This document shows, piece by piece, positions 5,959 to 14,205 of a DNA stretch of 64,000 nt. Under the pieces are notes generated by a model. That model was not told the origin of the DNA, did not search any database, and saw nothing but the letters and a program-made list of their open reading frames with translations. Both the position numbers and the translations under genes were made by a program. Source of the DNA: Streptomyces flavotricini (GTDB lineage: Bacteria; Actinomycetota; Actinomycetes; Streptomycetales; Streptomycetaceae); assembly GCF_020639365.1 (NCBI RefSeq), contig NZ_JAINUL010000001.1, positions 6,018,404 through 6,082,403 of the forward strand, in the 5' to 3' direction. Every line of letters begins with the position of its first letter. The first letter of the stretch is position 1.

Positions 5959-8193
5959 ATGCACCAGTATCCATGGCACGTTGACGACTCGTGGATCACA
6001 CTGAGTGCACCAACAGTGACCAGGCATCAGATCCGGCGCCGGTCCTTGACGGGAGGGGTGGACGTGGCGGGACAGCGCAGCACTCAGGGAGAAGGTTCGA
6101 CGCACGATGAAGGGATGCTCTTTTCGGTCCCGAGTCAACCTGATGGCAGTCACGACACAGCCGAGCCCGCCGCAACCGCAACAGCCGACAATCCGTACAC
6201 GATGCGGATCAGTCGCCTCACAGTGGACAAGCTGGGCATCAAGATGTACGACCGGGTGTCGGCCGTCTTGGCCGAGGTGATCGCTAACGCCTACGACGCC
6301 GACGCCGAGAACGTCAAGGTCAATCTCCCGTGGGGAGTATTCCTGGCAGAAAAGCCAGGAAGTCCGCCTGTAGGGCCGTACGAGATCTCCATCGTGGACG
6401 ATGGGCACGGCATGACCGCTGAAGAGGTGAACGCCAATTACCTCACCGTAGGTTCTGACCGCCGAAAGCGATTTGGAAAGGATTCCTCTCGCGACAAAAA
6501 CAGGCCTGTTATGGGGAGGAAGGGAATCGGGAAGCTCGCGCCCTTCGGCATCTGCGAGACCGTCGAGGTAATCACCGCCGGCGGCGAGGAAACGGAGGAC
6601 GGCTACGAGGTCGCTCACCTGATCCTCTCGCTGAACGACATCCTCGATGACACGGACACCGTATACCACCCCAAGCCTGGCAATCTGAACGGAACATGGT
6701 CCGCCCACCACGGCACAACCATCAAGCTGCGAGACTTCCGCCGCAAGAAAGTTCCCACAGGGAACGAGCTGCATCGCCAGCTTTCAGCCCGATTCGGAAT
6801 TCAGCGCATCGACTGGGATGTCGAGCTGCACAACACCGAACAAACACTCCTCCAGGAAACCCTCCACCTTGGGGAACTCGCCATCGATATTCTCGATGAC
6901 ACCAAAATGGTACTGGATGACCGCTGCGTCGAAACGGAGTCTGGCGAGAAGCTTCCGATCTCGGGCTGGCTCGCCTACACCCGCAAGCCGTACAAGGATG
7001 AGGCCATGGCGGGAATTAGGATTTTCTCGCGAGGGAAGATCGTGGCCCAGACGCGGGATTTCCAAATCGGGTCCGGGTTCACGGGTGAGTACAGCATTCG
7101 GTCCTATCTGGTGGGAGAGATCCACGCAGAATGGTTGGACCAGAACGAGGACCTTATTCGCTCGGACCGCCAGGACATCATCTGGAGTTCCGAGGTAGGG
7201 GACGCACTCAAGCGGTGGGGTCAAGCCGTAATCAAGGAGTTGGCGAAGCGCGGGAAGAACGCCCTCGCCAAGCAAGTCTGGACAGATTTCGAGCAAACCA
7301 CGAACCTTGAAGAGCGCCTAAAGCAGGAAGCCCCAGGAGACAAGGCGTACCAGGAGTCGGTCAAGCAGGCTGCGAAACTTCTCGTTTCGGATCGGGACCG
7401 CGAGGCTGCATCGGACCCGAAACAGGCCGAGAAGATCGTTGATCTCGCAAAGACGATTGGACCCCACAAAACGCTTCTCGAAGCTCTGCATGAGGTCTCT
7501 GAAGTATCCGATAGCCCTCTGGATATCATCCTGGGCCTGTTCCAGAAGGCTCGCATTGCAGAGATGTACTCGCTGGGGCAAGTCGCATCTGAGCGCATCG
7601 AGGTAGTGAATAAGCTCTCGTCGATGATCAACGATGGGACCACGCTAGAGCAGCCGCTGCAGGAATTGCTCGAACAGGCCCCTTGGCTACTCGCCCCCGA
7701 GTGGACTCCCCTTGGAATGAATGAGTCCCTAGAGCGTGTCAGGAAGTCGTTCGAGGCCTGGTACTTCAAGAAGGAGGGGGTTGCCCTCGTAACATCGGCG
7801 ATCAATCGTCATCGCAGGGAGCCTGATTTCGTTCTCCTGCATGACTCCGGGACTCTCTGGATCGTCGAAATCAAGCGAATGGATTACCACCTTACGAACG
7901 ATGAGTATCTGCGGGCTGTAAATTACTTGTCCGATTTGGATGACTTCCTGAACGAGAATCCCACGCTTGGTCGACAATTCCCAATTCGGAAGCTCACATT
8001 TATCGCCGACCACACCGACAAGCTGAGCAGCGTCTCCCTTTCCTCGATGAAGAACGACGAGAGGATTGCGATTCGCGGTTGGCATGAACTGCTTGACGAC
8101 ACGCTACGGGCTCACCGGGATTTCCTGGCGCGCGTGGAAAATCTTCGGCATGACTCTGTTCCGGGACAGCGGATCGACGCAGACGGGTCCTAG
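5959..8193 (+). CDS. MORC/MutL-like GHKL ATPase fused to PD-(D/E)XK nuclease (restriction-type)
   Basis: The 744-residue protein has a GHKL ATPase domain (about 72-330): N-box E106-N110-D113, G1 motif DDGHG (147-151), G2-type lid GRKGIGKLA (from about 186) and GTTIKLRDF. A mainly helical middle follows. The C-terminus carries REPDFVLL...LWIVEIKR, which fits a PD-(D/E)XK nuclease core (D623, E637, K639). Iyer, Abhiman and Aravind described such ATPases in methyltransferase-linked restriction systems and as relatives of eukaryotic MORC proteins. ATG 5959 has AAGGG 6 nt upstream. GTG 6064 and ATG 6115 are alternatives, since residues 1-60 look unconserved. Lower GC than the chromosome suggests transfer. 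Confidence 0.85.
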   Translation: MHQYPWHVDDSWITLSAPTVTRHQIRRRSLTGGVDVAGQRSTQGEGSTHDEGMLFSVPSQPDGSHDTAEPAATATADNPYTMRISRLTVDKLGIKMYDRVSAVLAEVIANAYDADAENVKVNLPWGVFLAEKPGSPPVGPYEISIVDDGHGMTAEEVNANYLTVGSDRRKRFGKDSSRDKNRPVMGRKGIGKLAPFGICETVEVITAGGEETEDGYEVAHLILSLNDILDDTDTVYHPKPGNLNGTWSAHHGTTIKLRDFRRKKVPTGNELHRQLSARFGIQRIDWDVELHNTEQTLLQETLHLGELAIDILDDTKMVLDDRCVETESGEKLPISGWLAYTRKPYKDEAMAGIRIFSRGKIVAQTRDFQIGSGFTGEYSIRSYLVGEIHAEWLDQNEDLIRSDRQDIIWSSEVGDALKRWGQAVIKELAKRGKNALAKQVWTDFEQTTNLEERLKQEAPGDKAYQESVKQAAKLLVSDRDREAASDPKQAEKIVDLAKTIGPHKTLLEALHEVSEVSDSPLDIILGLFQKARIAEMYSLGQVASERIEVVNKLSSMINDGTTLEQPLQELLEQAPWLLAPEWTPLGMNESLERVRKSFEAWYFKKEGVALVTSAINRHRREPDFVLLHDSGTLWIVEIKRMDYHLTNDEYLRAVNYLSDLDDFLNENPTLGRQFPIRKLTFIADHTDKLSSVSLSSMKNDERIAIRGWHELLDDTLRAHRDFLARVENLRHDSVPGQRIDADGS

Positions 8194-8438
8194 CCGTTCT
8201 GGACGGTAACCCGCCAGGGCCTTGAAGGGTTGAAGCAGGCCGGATCTCACACGCGCCTCTGACCTGCTTGCACGCATGAGCAATGCACAGCCTCCGGAGC
8301 CGTGTGCCAGCAGTTGTGTTCTGACGGCAACCGCTGACGGCAACGGCTGCGCACACCCATGGGTCGCGGCTGATCTTGACGCGATGCTTCGAAAGCAGGC
8401 AGGCAGGCTATCCGATGTGGCGTTCCTAGCTTGGCGAG

Positions 8439-8483
8439 CTTACAAAGCAGATGTCGGCGGTTCGAAACCGTCCACGCCCACCA
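8439..8483 (+). other. tRNA 3' fragment, probable att site of the element (reads as tRNA-Val-like, anticodon TAC)
   Basis: The segment can be numbered as tRNA positions 32-76. The anticodon loop is CTTACAA, the 3' anticodon strand AGCAG, and the variable loop ATGTC. The T-arm is GGCGG-TTCGAAA-CCGTC, the acceptor strand CACGCCC, and discriminator A is followed by encoded CCA. The sequence 5' of it (GCGAG) cannot pair with AGCAG, and no D-arm or 5' acceptor GGGCGTG is present, so this is not a complete tRNA gene. Streptomyces AICEs integrate into tRNA 3' ends and leave such a duplicate at one junction. The true att core length is unknown without the other end. Confidence 0.75.
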
Positions 8484-8488
8484 GCACG

Positions 8489-8520
8489 AAGGCCCCCGAC
8501 CGTTTGCGGTCGGGGGCCTT
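8489..8520 (+). terminator. Strong hairpin terminator after tRNA fragment
   Basis: AAGGCCCCCGACCG and its exact reverse complement CGGTCGGGGGCCTT flank a TTTG loop, giving a 14-bp perfect stem. It follows the tRNA fragment by five bases, as a tRNA terminator would, so it probably belongs to the chromosomal tRNA locus into which the element inserted. Confidence 0.8.
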
Positions 8521-8660
8521 CGTCATGTCCGCCGGGCGCGAAGACCTCGTGGTGCGGGGCGGGGGAGTGGCCGGAGAGCGGGCAACCGGGGGGCCCGGGT
8601 GCGTGGTTCGTGTCGCCGGAGGCTTGACCGCGCGTCGAGGGGGCGTGGGATGGTCGGGGG

Positions 8661-9293
8661 ATGGGTGAGTGGGTGGTGGCGGGTGTCGGGCTGCTGGCCT
8701 TCCTCGGGGCCGGTGTGGCGTACGTCCGGCTGGACCGGGTGGCCAGGGAGGGGTTCGAGCGGCGCCGCGATGCCGAGCGGGCGCGGCTGTTGGCGCAGGT
8801 GGCGCAGCCCGCGGCAGGTGCGGGGGATCCGAAGTACGCCGATGTCGGTGGGCCGGCGGTGGGCCGGCGGGACGGGCGCGGGGACGCCGAGTTCACGTCC
8901 GTGCTGGTCGAGTACTACGCGTACGGGCTGACGCAGGCACGCAGCAGCTTCGTCACCAGCCAGCGGTTCGCCGGGGCGGGGGCAGCCGTCCTGCTGCTCG
9001 GGGTGGCGCTCGCGGTGTGGAAGGCCGAGACCAGCGGGGAGCTGTACCTCGGGGTGGTCACCAGCTCGGTCGGCCTCGTCATCACGCTCGTCGGGCAGCT
9101 CTTCCACCGGCGGGCCGACATCGCGCTTCGGCACATGGCCGACCAGACCGCGTCCCTGCGCGAGGACCGGCGGGCCGCCGCCGCCCTCCAGCGGGCCGCC
9201 GAGCTGTTGGACGAGGTCGCGGACCCGGTGCTGCGGGCGCGGCTGCAGGCGGGTCTGATCATGAAACTGTCCGGCGCCGAGCTGCCCCAGTAG
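8661..9293 (+). CDS. Membrane protein, TRADD-N-associated 2-TM-domain type
   Basis: A 210-residue protein with an N-terminal TM segment (about 4-20), a basic heptad-like stretch, and the conserved block YYAYGLTQARSSFVTSQRF preceding two adjacent TM helices (about 103-120 and 128-145). A soluble helical C-terminus follows. The YYAYGLTQAR...SF block before a TM pair is the signature of the TRADD-N-associated membrane domain, which is often linked to NTPase or immunity-like proteins, but function here is unknown. ATG 8661 has only GGGGG upstream as a weak ribosome-binding site. It is the first chromosomal gene after the element boundary. Confidence 0.65.
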   Translation: MGEWVVAGVGLLAFLGAGVAYVRLDRVAREGFERRRDAERARLLAQVAQPAAGAGDPKYADVGGPAVGRRDGRGDAEFTSVLVEYYAYGLTQARSSFVTSQRFAGAGAAVLLLGVALAVWKAETSGELYLGVVTSSVGLVITLVGQLFHRRADIALRHMADQTASLREDRRAAAALQRAAELLDEVADPVLRARLQAGLIMKLSGAELPQ

Positions 9294-9308
9294 CGGGATA
9301 GTGGGTGT

Positions 9309-9545
9309 ATGTGCCGTTCCATTAAGACCCTGCGCCCGCCCGCCATCCCCGAGAAGGCCACGGAGGAGGAAGTCCGCGCCGCCGCGCTGCAGTACGTACG
9401 GAAGGTGTCCGGGTTCCGGGCGCCCGCCGCGCACAACCAGGAGGTCTTCGAGGCCGCCGTGGAGGCGGTCGCCGAGGCGACGCGGGACCTGCTGGACGGT
9501 CTGCAGGTCAGAGGCGCTACCGCTTCCGCTTCCGCCAGCGCCTAG
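9309..9545 (+). CDS. DUF2277 family protein
   Basis: A 78-residue soluble protein with the family signature MCRSIKTLRPP at the start, then AALQYVRKVSGFRAP and a C-terminal helical segment EAATRDLLDGL. DUF2277 proteins are short, widespread in actinobacteria and proteobacteria, and uncharacterised. The gene lies 15 bp downstream of the preceding membrane-protein gene and could be co-transcribed. A small hairpin just after the stop may end the transcript. Confidence 0.9.
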   Translation: MCRSIKTLRPPAIPEKATEEEVRAAALQYVRKVSGFRAPAAHNQEVFEAAVEAVAEATRDLLDGLQVRGATASASASA

Positions 9546-9546
9546 A

Positions 9547-9566
9547 CGTCCTGGTCCGGCAGGACG
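9547..9566. terminator. Small hairpin between convergent genes
   Basis: CGTCCTG and CAGGACG form a 7-bp stem with loop GTCCGG directly after the DUF2277 stop codon and before the end of the leftward secreted-protein gene. It is a weak bidirectional terminator candidate with no T-tract. Confidence 0.4.
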
Positions 9567-9600
9567 CCCCACCCGCCCGGTCCCGCGTGCCGCGGTGGGG

Positions 9601-10110
9601 TCAGGTCAGGCGGGAGCGGCGGCGGAGGATCCAGATGCCGGTGCCCAGTGCGCCCGCGGCCAGTGTGCCGCCCAGGGCGATCTGGCCGGGGCTCATCGCG
9701 CCGACGCTGCCGCCCAGGCCGCCGCGGGCCGCGCCGGAGGAGACCTGGAGGGCTGCGGTGACGCGCTGACCGCCCGAGCCGCCGCACTCGAAGGTGACGG
9801 TGTACGCCCCGGAGTTGGCGTTGCTGAAGACGGTGGCGCTGCCGAAGAGATTGGTCGCCTCGAGGTTGCCGGGGGTCAGGCGTACGTCGCCGAAGGCGCT
9901 GGACGAGGCCGTGCCGGTCTTGGTCCCGCAGCCGGTGACGTTCAGGCTGACCCGGCCGCCGGGCGCGACCGCGGTGGGGGAGACGCCGGCGGACGGGGAG
10001 GCCGCGTGGGCGACGGTGACGGGAGTGGCCGCGGCGAGGACGAGGGTCGCGGCGGCGACCCTTGCCAGGAGGCGGCGGTTCGGCGGCTGGGCGAGCGGCG
10101 TGGCGGGCAT
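9601..10110 (-). CDS. Secreted, C-terminally membrane-anchored protein
   Basis: The 169-residue protein has a signal peptide (about 1-36, ending VAHA-AS). A small all-beta extracellular domain follows with two Cys residues (VTGCGTKTG and VTFECGG) that could form a disulphide. A Gly-rich linker and a C-terminal TM helix ending in RRRSRLT complete it. That topology resembles many Streptomyces surface-displayed beta-sandwich proteins. The ligand and role are unknown. It stands alone, convergent with the DUF2277 gene. Confidence 0.75.
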   Translation of the reverse strand: MPATPLAQPPNRRLLARVAAATLVLAAATPVTVAHAASPSAGVSPTAVAPGGRVSLNVTGCGTKTGTASSSAFGDVRLTPGNLEATNLFGSATVFSNANSGAYTVTFECGGSGGQRVTAALQVSSGAARGGLGGSVGAMSPGQIALGGTLAAGALGTGIWILRRRSRLT

Positions 10111-10300
10111 GGAGAGAACTCCTCGGGCTCCTCGAAACGGCGCGGCCAGGGCACGGGTGTGACGCGGATTCGGTTGCGCGCCGTGCTGTGGACGCTAGGA
10201 GCCCGGGCCCGGGGCGGCGATCGGGGCCGGGTGAACGGGTGAGCCGCTGCTCCACCCGGGGGATCCGGGCGGACTGTGAAGAGCCGGCCAGGGGCGGCCG

Positions 10301-10936
10301 CTATGCCGCCGGGGCCGCCGTCGGGAGGGGGCGGCGGATGACGAAGGCCGCGAGGGCGCCCGCGGCGAAGAGGGCGATCACGGAGACCGCCGTGCCGAGC
10401 CAGGTGGCGCCGAGCCACTGGGTGCCGAAGTACCCCAGGGCCACGCTGTACCCGGCCCAGGCCATGCCCGCCAGCACCGACCAGGGCAGGAACTCCATGA
10501 CCTTGCGGTGCGTCTTGCCCGCGCCGAGGGACACCACCGAGCGCCCGGCCGGGGCGAAGCGGGCGATCACCACCAGGGCGCCACCGCCGCGGGCCAGGGC
10601 CGTACCCAGGCGCTCCTGGGCGCGCGTCAGCCGACGGGACCGGGCGATCGCGCGGTCCAGCCGGGCCCCGCCGCGCCGGGCCAGCCGGAACGCGGCCATG
10701 TCACCGAGCACCGACGAGGTCGTGGCGATCACCAGCAGCGCGAGGATGTCCGGCACCTGGGCCGGAACCGCCACCGGCACCGGACCGGCCGCACCGGCGG
10801 CCGCCGCGGCCGCCGCAGCCGTGATCACCAGAACCCCGCTCGGCAGCACCGGCAGGAAGACGTCGAGCACGACGGACACCGCCACCACGGCGTAGATCCA
10901 TGGACTCGCTGTCAGCGACCCCAGAGTCTCAAACAA
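10301..10936 (-). CDS. DedA/VTT-domain integral membrane protein
   Basis: A 211-residue polytopic protein. An N-terminal segment SPWIYAVVAVSVVLDVFLPVLPSG is followed by an Ala-rich TM helix. The central cytoplasmic region has RRLTRAQERLGTALARGGG, then ARFAPAGRSVVSLGAGKTH, which is the R-x3-G-R/P motif typical of DedA proteins, and three further TM helices. The DedA/SNARE-associated family functions as lipid (undecaprenyl-phosphate or phospholipid) flippases/scramblases. The specific lipid cannot be read from sequence. It is monocistronic. Confidence 0.85.
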   Translation of the reverse strand: MFETLGSLTASPWIYAVVAVSVVLDVFLPVLPSGVLVITAAAAAAAAGAAGPVPVAVPAQVPDILALLVIATTSSVLGDMAAFRLARRGGARLDRAIARSRRLTRAQERLGTALARGGGALVVIARFAPAGRSVVSLGAGKTHRKVMEFLPWSVLAGMAWAGYSVALGYFGTQWLGATWLGTAVSVIALFAAGALAAFVIRRPLPTAAPAA

Positions 10937-11156
10937 GGCGGGACTCCCCAGTCCGGTTGACGTGCTTCGGCGTGAAGCGCCGCGACGTCGCGGGGGAGCG
11001 GCAGGGGCGGCTTGACAGCCATACAGCGTACGCCTGGAGTTGGCGCGCCGTATGTCCGGGGGCTGCCCGGGCGCACAGTCTGTCAGCTCGGCCCGTCGGC
11101 CCCACCCTTCGTCCCCTCCGTGCCGTTCTGCCCCGCCGTGCGCGGACCTGTCCCCT

Positions 11157-12824
11157 TCAGCCGGCCGACGTCAGGTCCCGGTCCAGCACCGTCACCAGCC
11201 GGGCGGCCTTCCGCCCCTTCCGGCCCTTGTGCGCCTGGTCCAGTCGGAGCCTGGCCGAACGGCCCACCAGCGCCAGCGTCATCAGCTGGTTCCCGAACCA
11301 CGGCCCACCCGTACGCCGCCAGCTCAGCGGCGGCCGCCCCGTCCGCCCGTGCCGCGAGAACCCGCGCCCCAGCCACCGCCCCGTCCGCGACCAGCCCAGC
11401 CGGAAACCCCACTTCACCGCCGCGTGGATCGAGTTGTGCACCGGCGAGCACGTCAACTGGAACACCCGCGCCGTGCTGGGTATTCGTGGCTCGGCCACAT
11501 ACGCGTGATGGACGTCCCCGGACAACACGCACACCGTCGCGGGCGCCCGCGGCCCCGTCCCCACCTCCTCGATCAGATCGCTCAACGCCGCGAACGAAGC
11601 GGGAAACGCCGCCCAGTGCTCCAGATCGCTGCGCCGCCGCAGATCTTCCCCGATCCGCGCCCACCGAGCCCCCCGCTCCCCGCGGCACAGCGCGGCATTC
11701 CACACCTCCGCGTCATGGATCAGCGGCGGCATCAGCCACGGCAGCGAGGACCCGATGAGGAGATGGTCGTAACCGCCGTGCCCGGCCAGGGCGTTGTCCC
11801 GCAACCACTGCTGCTCCGCGGGGTCGAGCATCGCCCGCCCGTCCTCGGCCAGCACCCGCGCCGCCCGCGTGTCCACCATGAGCAGACGCGACCGGCCGAA
11901 GTCGCGCCGGTAGCTCCAGCGCACCGAACCCGGATCGGCGTCGGCCGCGGAGGCGAAGGCGCGCAGCGCCTCCGTACCGTCAGGGGTCTCGCGCACGGCC
12001 TCGTACAGCGGGTCGGCCGCGAGCTCGGCCGGCGAGAGATTACCCAGGTGCTGATGGACCCAGTACGACATCAGACCACTGAGCACGCGCTCCCGCCACC
12101 ACGGCGTCGCCCGCATCTCCGCGAGCCACGCCGCGCTCGTGTTCCAGTCGTCGATGACGTCATGGTCGTCGAATATATGCAGGCTGGGGACCGTGGACAG
12201 CAGCCAGCGGATCTCCGGGTCGAGCCAGGACTCGTAGTACAGCCGCGTGTACTCCTCGTAGTCCGCGACCTGGGCGCCGGGGGCCTCCCGCAGATCCCGC
12301 CGGCCCGCGATCCACCGTCTCGTCTCCTGCGACAGCTGGTCCGCGTACACCTGGTCGCCCAGCAGCAGGAGCACATCCGGCCGCGCCTCGTCCGGATCGG
12401 CGGCCAGCCGCGCCGCGAGCGTGTCGAGCGCGTCCGGACCGTGCGGCCCGTGGCGGCCGGCCGGCGGCGCGGACTGCCGGCACGACCCGAACGTCAGCCG
12501 CAGCCCCGGGGCCGGCCGCCCGCCCACGGCGACGGCGGGGGTGGTGATCGTGCTCGGCGGGAAGGCCGAGCCCGGCAGGGGCCAGACGCGCACGCCGTCG
12601 AGCAGCACCTCGTACGCCGTGGTGCTCCCCGGGGCCAGGCCGGTCACCGGCACCAGCGCGTAGTGGTGCCCGGCGATCTGGAAGGTGCGCACGCTGCCGC
12701 CGGCCCCGTCGGCGCACCGCACTTCGGCCGTACACGGGCGGTCGGCCTCGACCCATATCGTGGCCGAACCGCCCGTGTCCCAGTCGACGTAGCGAAGCAG
12801 TGGCCCCAGACGCAATCCGGCCAT
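11157..12824 (-). CDS. PhoD-like alkaline phosphatase family protein
   Basis: The 555-residue protein begins with a fibronectin-like N-terminal domain (about 1-105). A metallophosphatase domain follows, with FGSCRQS, LLLGDQVYADQ, FDDHDVIDDW and LSGDVHHAYV, which are the metal-binding motifs of the PhoD/calcineurin-like family. No signal peptide or Tat motif is evident, so an intracellular role is more likely than that of secreted PhoD. The substrate is unknown; phosphodiester or phosphomonoester hydrolysis is inferred. The ATG at 12824 lies just after a purine-rich GGAGGGGGAG ribosome-binding site. Confidence 0.85.
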   Translation of the reverse strand: MAGLRLGPLLRYVDWDTGGSATIWVEADRPCTAEVRCADGAGGSVRTFQIAGHHYALVPVTGLAPGSTTAYEVLLDGVRVWPLPGSAFPPSTITTPAVAVGGRPAPGLRLTFGSCRQSAPPAGRHGPHGPDALDTLAARLAADPDEARPDVLLLLGDQVYADQLSQETRRWIAGRRDLREAPGAQVADYEEYTRLYYESWLDPEIRWLLSTVPSLHIFDDHDVIDDWNTSAAWLAEMRATPWWRERVLSGLMSYWVHQHLGNLSPAELAADPLYEAVRETPDGTEALRAFASAADADPGSVRWSYRRDFGRSRLLMVDTRAARVLAEDGRAMLDPAEQQWLRDNALAGHGGYDHLLIGSSLPWLMPPLIHDAEVWNAALCRGERGARWARIGEDLRRRSDLEHWAAFPASFAALSDLIEEVGTGPRAPATVCVLSGDVHHAYVAEPRIPSTARVFQLTCSPVHNSIHAAVKWGFRLGWSRTGRWLGRGFSRHGRTGRPPLSWRRTGGPWFGNQLMTLALVGRSARLRLDQAHKGRKGRKAARLVTVLDRDLTSAG

Positions 12825-12940
12825 GCAACTCCCCCTCCTCCGTAGCCCCTTCGATCACGGTACGACGGGGAAGGGGGACGTGGCTTCCCCCTGGCGGGGG
12901 AGATGCCGGGTGAATGGCCGGGTGGGGGAAGCGGGTGGCG

Positions 12941-13603
12941 TCAGCAGCCGTTGAGGATGCCCACCAGGGCCGACTTCTCGCCGGAGTCCATGCTCAGACC
13001 CCAGTACTGCTTCACTTCGACCCACATCCGCGCGTACGTGCAGCGGTAGGCCGTCCGCGAGGGCAGCCACTTGCCCGGGTCGAGGTCGCCCTTGGCCTGG
13101 TTGACGTTGTCCGTGACCGCGATGAGCTGCGGGCGAGTGAGGTCGTTGGCGAACTGCTGGCGCTTGGCCGTGGTCCACGCGCTCGCCCCGGAGCGCCAGG
13201 CCTCGGCGAGCGGGACGACGTGGTCGATGTCGAGGTCGGCGGCGTTCGTCCAGGTGGCGCCGTCGTACTCGGAATACCAGCTGCCGCTCACGGCGGCGCA
13301 GGCGGAGTCGGTGACGACGCCGACCCCGTCGCGCTTCAGGACGGTCTCGCGGGTGTTGCAGCTGCCGGAGACGGTGCTCCAGTGCGGGAAGAGGCTGCGG
13401 CTGTACCCGCTGAGGGATCCCTCCGTCTTCGGGGTGACGGTGGCGAGGTACGAGCGGGCGGCCGCGGCGCTGATGGGGGCGGGCGGGGAGGCCTGGGCGA
13501 CGGGCGCGTTCGCGAGGGAGGTGAGGGCGGCGAGCGTGGCTGCTGACGCGAGCACGCCAATTCGACGCGCGTAGACGCCGGATATGAGGGTCTTGAGGGC
13601 CAT
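12941..13603 (-). CDS. Secreted HNH endonuclease (DUF1524/GmrSD-type fold)
   Basis: A 220-residue protein with a signal peptide (about 1-38). The catalytic block DLDIDHVVPLAEAWRSGA is followed by RQQFANDLTRPQLIAVTDNVNQAKGD and DPGKWLPS, i.e. the DHxxPL...N...K pattern of extracellular Streptomyces HNH nucleases. Paired cysteines (GSCNTRETV, SACAAVSG, YRCTYARMW, LNGC) suggest disulphide stabilisation. It likely degrades environmental nucleic acid for nutrition. It is monocistronic, with an intergenic region of about 100 bp to the phosphatase gene. Confidence 0.88.
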   Translation of the reverse strand: MALKTLISGVYARRIGVLASAATLAALTSLANAPVAQASPPAPISAAAARSYLATVTPKTEGSLSGYSRSLFPHWSTVSGSCNTRETVLKRDGVGVVTDSACAAVSGSWYSEYDGATWTNAADLDIDHVVPLAEAWRSGASAWTTAKRQQFANDLTRPQLIAVTDNVNQAKGDLDPGKWLPSRTAYRCTYARMWVEVKQYWGLSMDSGEKSALVGILNGC

Positions 13604-13798
13604 GAGGGGCTCCCTGGATGCGGGGGGTTTGTGGCCGGTCGGCCCCGGAGGGGCGCGGCCATGGTGGCGGCGCCAGATTGCGTGGCGGCGGGCGCAAGGT
13701 TACAGGTTTGCGACATGAGCACGTCACATGTGGGACGGGCAATTTCCCCCGATCAAACGGAAGTTGCGACTCCGGGCGGGGGTTTGTTCACGCGCGGG

Positions 13799-13854
13799 CC
13801 GGGTGGGTGCGCCCTGCCGGGCGGGTCCGGGTGGGCGCGCCCTGCCGGGCGGGT
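13799..13854. repeat. Two tandem 28-bp GC-rich repeats
   Basis: Units 13799-13826 and 13827-13854 differ at one base (GGGTGC versus GGGCGC) and each contains CGCCCTGCCGGGCG, itself nearly palindromic. The repeat lies in the gap between the HNH gene and the riboswitch. No function is evident. Confidence 0.75.
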
Positions 13855-13951
13855 CCGGTCTGCGGGGCGGTCCGGCCTGCCCGGTGTTCCGGCCGCCGCG
13901 GGACCAACGGCCTATTTCGGACCGTCGCGGCCGTCGCGTATTCTGTGGAGT

Positions 13952-14066
13952 GCAGAAGGGGAGTAGCTCTTCGCCGGACCGTCGACATACTGCTGGGTCA
14001 CCCCAGCCGGCGCCCGGAGGCAGGCCGCACGCAGCGGCCGGCCAGCGAGACCTTCGGCCGCAGTGT
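13952..14066 (+). promoter_or_regulatory. yybP-ykoY (manganese) riboswitch candidate
   Basis: The conserved 5' block GGGGAGTAGC (13958-13967) and 3' block GCGAGACCTTC (14045-14055) are the two near-invariant strands of the yybP-ykoY aptamer. GAAGG (13955-13959) pairs with CCTTC (14051-14055) as P1. Between them GCTGGG/CCCCAGC and other GC-rich helices can form the two coaxial legs. Downstream, GCACCCG/CGGGTGC (14084-14104) could be the expression platform. Members of this class sense Mn2+ and commonly precede MntP, TerC and UPF0016/GDT1 genes, exactly the gene found at 14206. Confidence 0.85.
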
Positions 14067-14083
14067 CCTGTTCTTGTTCATCT

Positions 14084-14104
14084 GCACCCGTTCACGGCGG
14101 GTGC
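14084..14104 (+). promoter_or_regulatory. Hairpin downstream of riboswitch aptamer
   Basis: GCACCCG and CGGGTGC form a 7-bp stem with a 7-nt loop between the aptamer and the GDT1 start. It is a candidate part of the expression platform; no T-tract follows. Confidence 0.4.
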
Positions 14105-14205
14105 GTGGACGCAGTCAGGGCGCCGCCGAGCCGAAGCGACTCCTGAAACACCCCAGGTCTCTCGGTATCGATGGCGTCCTGCCCGACCGATTGAGGTTCC
14201 GCCCC

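Noticed and set aside
8439-8483. Intact tRNA gene
   Set aside because: D-arm, 5' anticodon strand and 5' acceptor strand are missing upstream; only the 3' half is present.
13618-14205. In-frame N-terminal extension of the GDT1 transporter
   Set aside because: It runs through the riboswitch and tandem repeats, lacks a ribosome-binding site and would add a non-membrane, low-complexity segment; GTG 14206 fits the family start.
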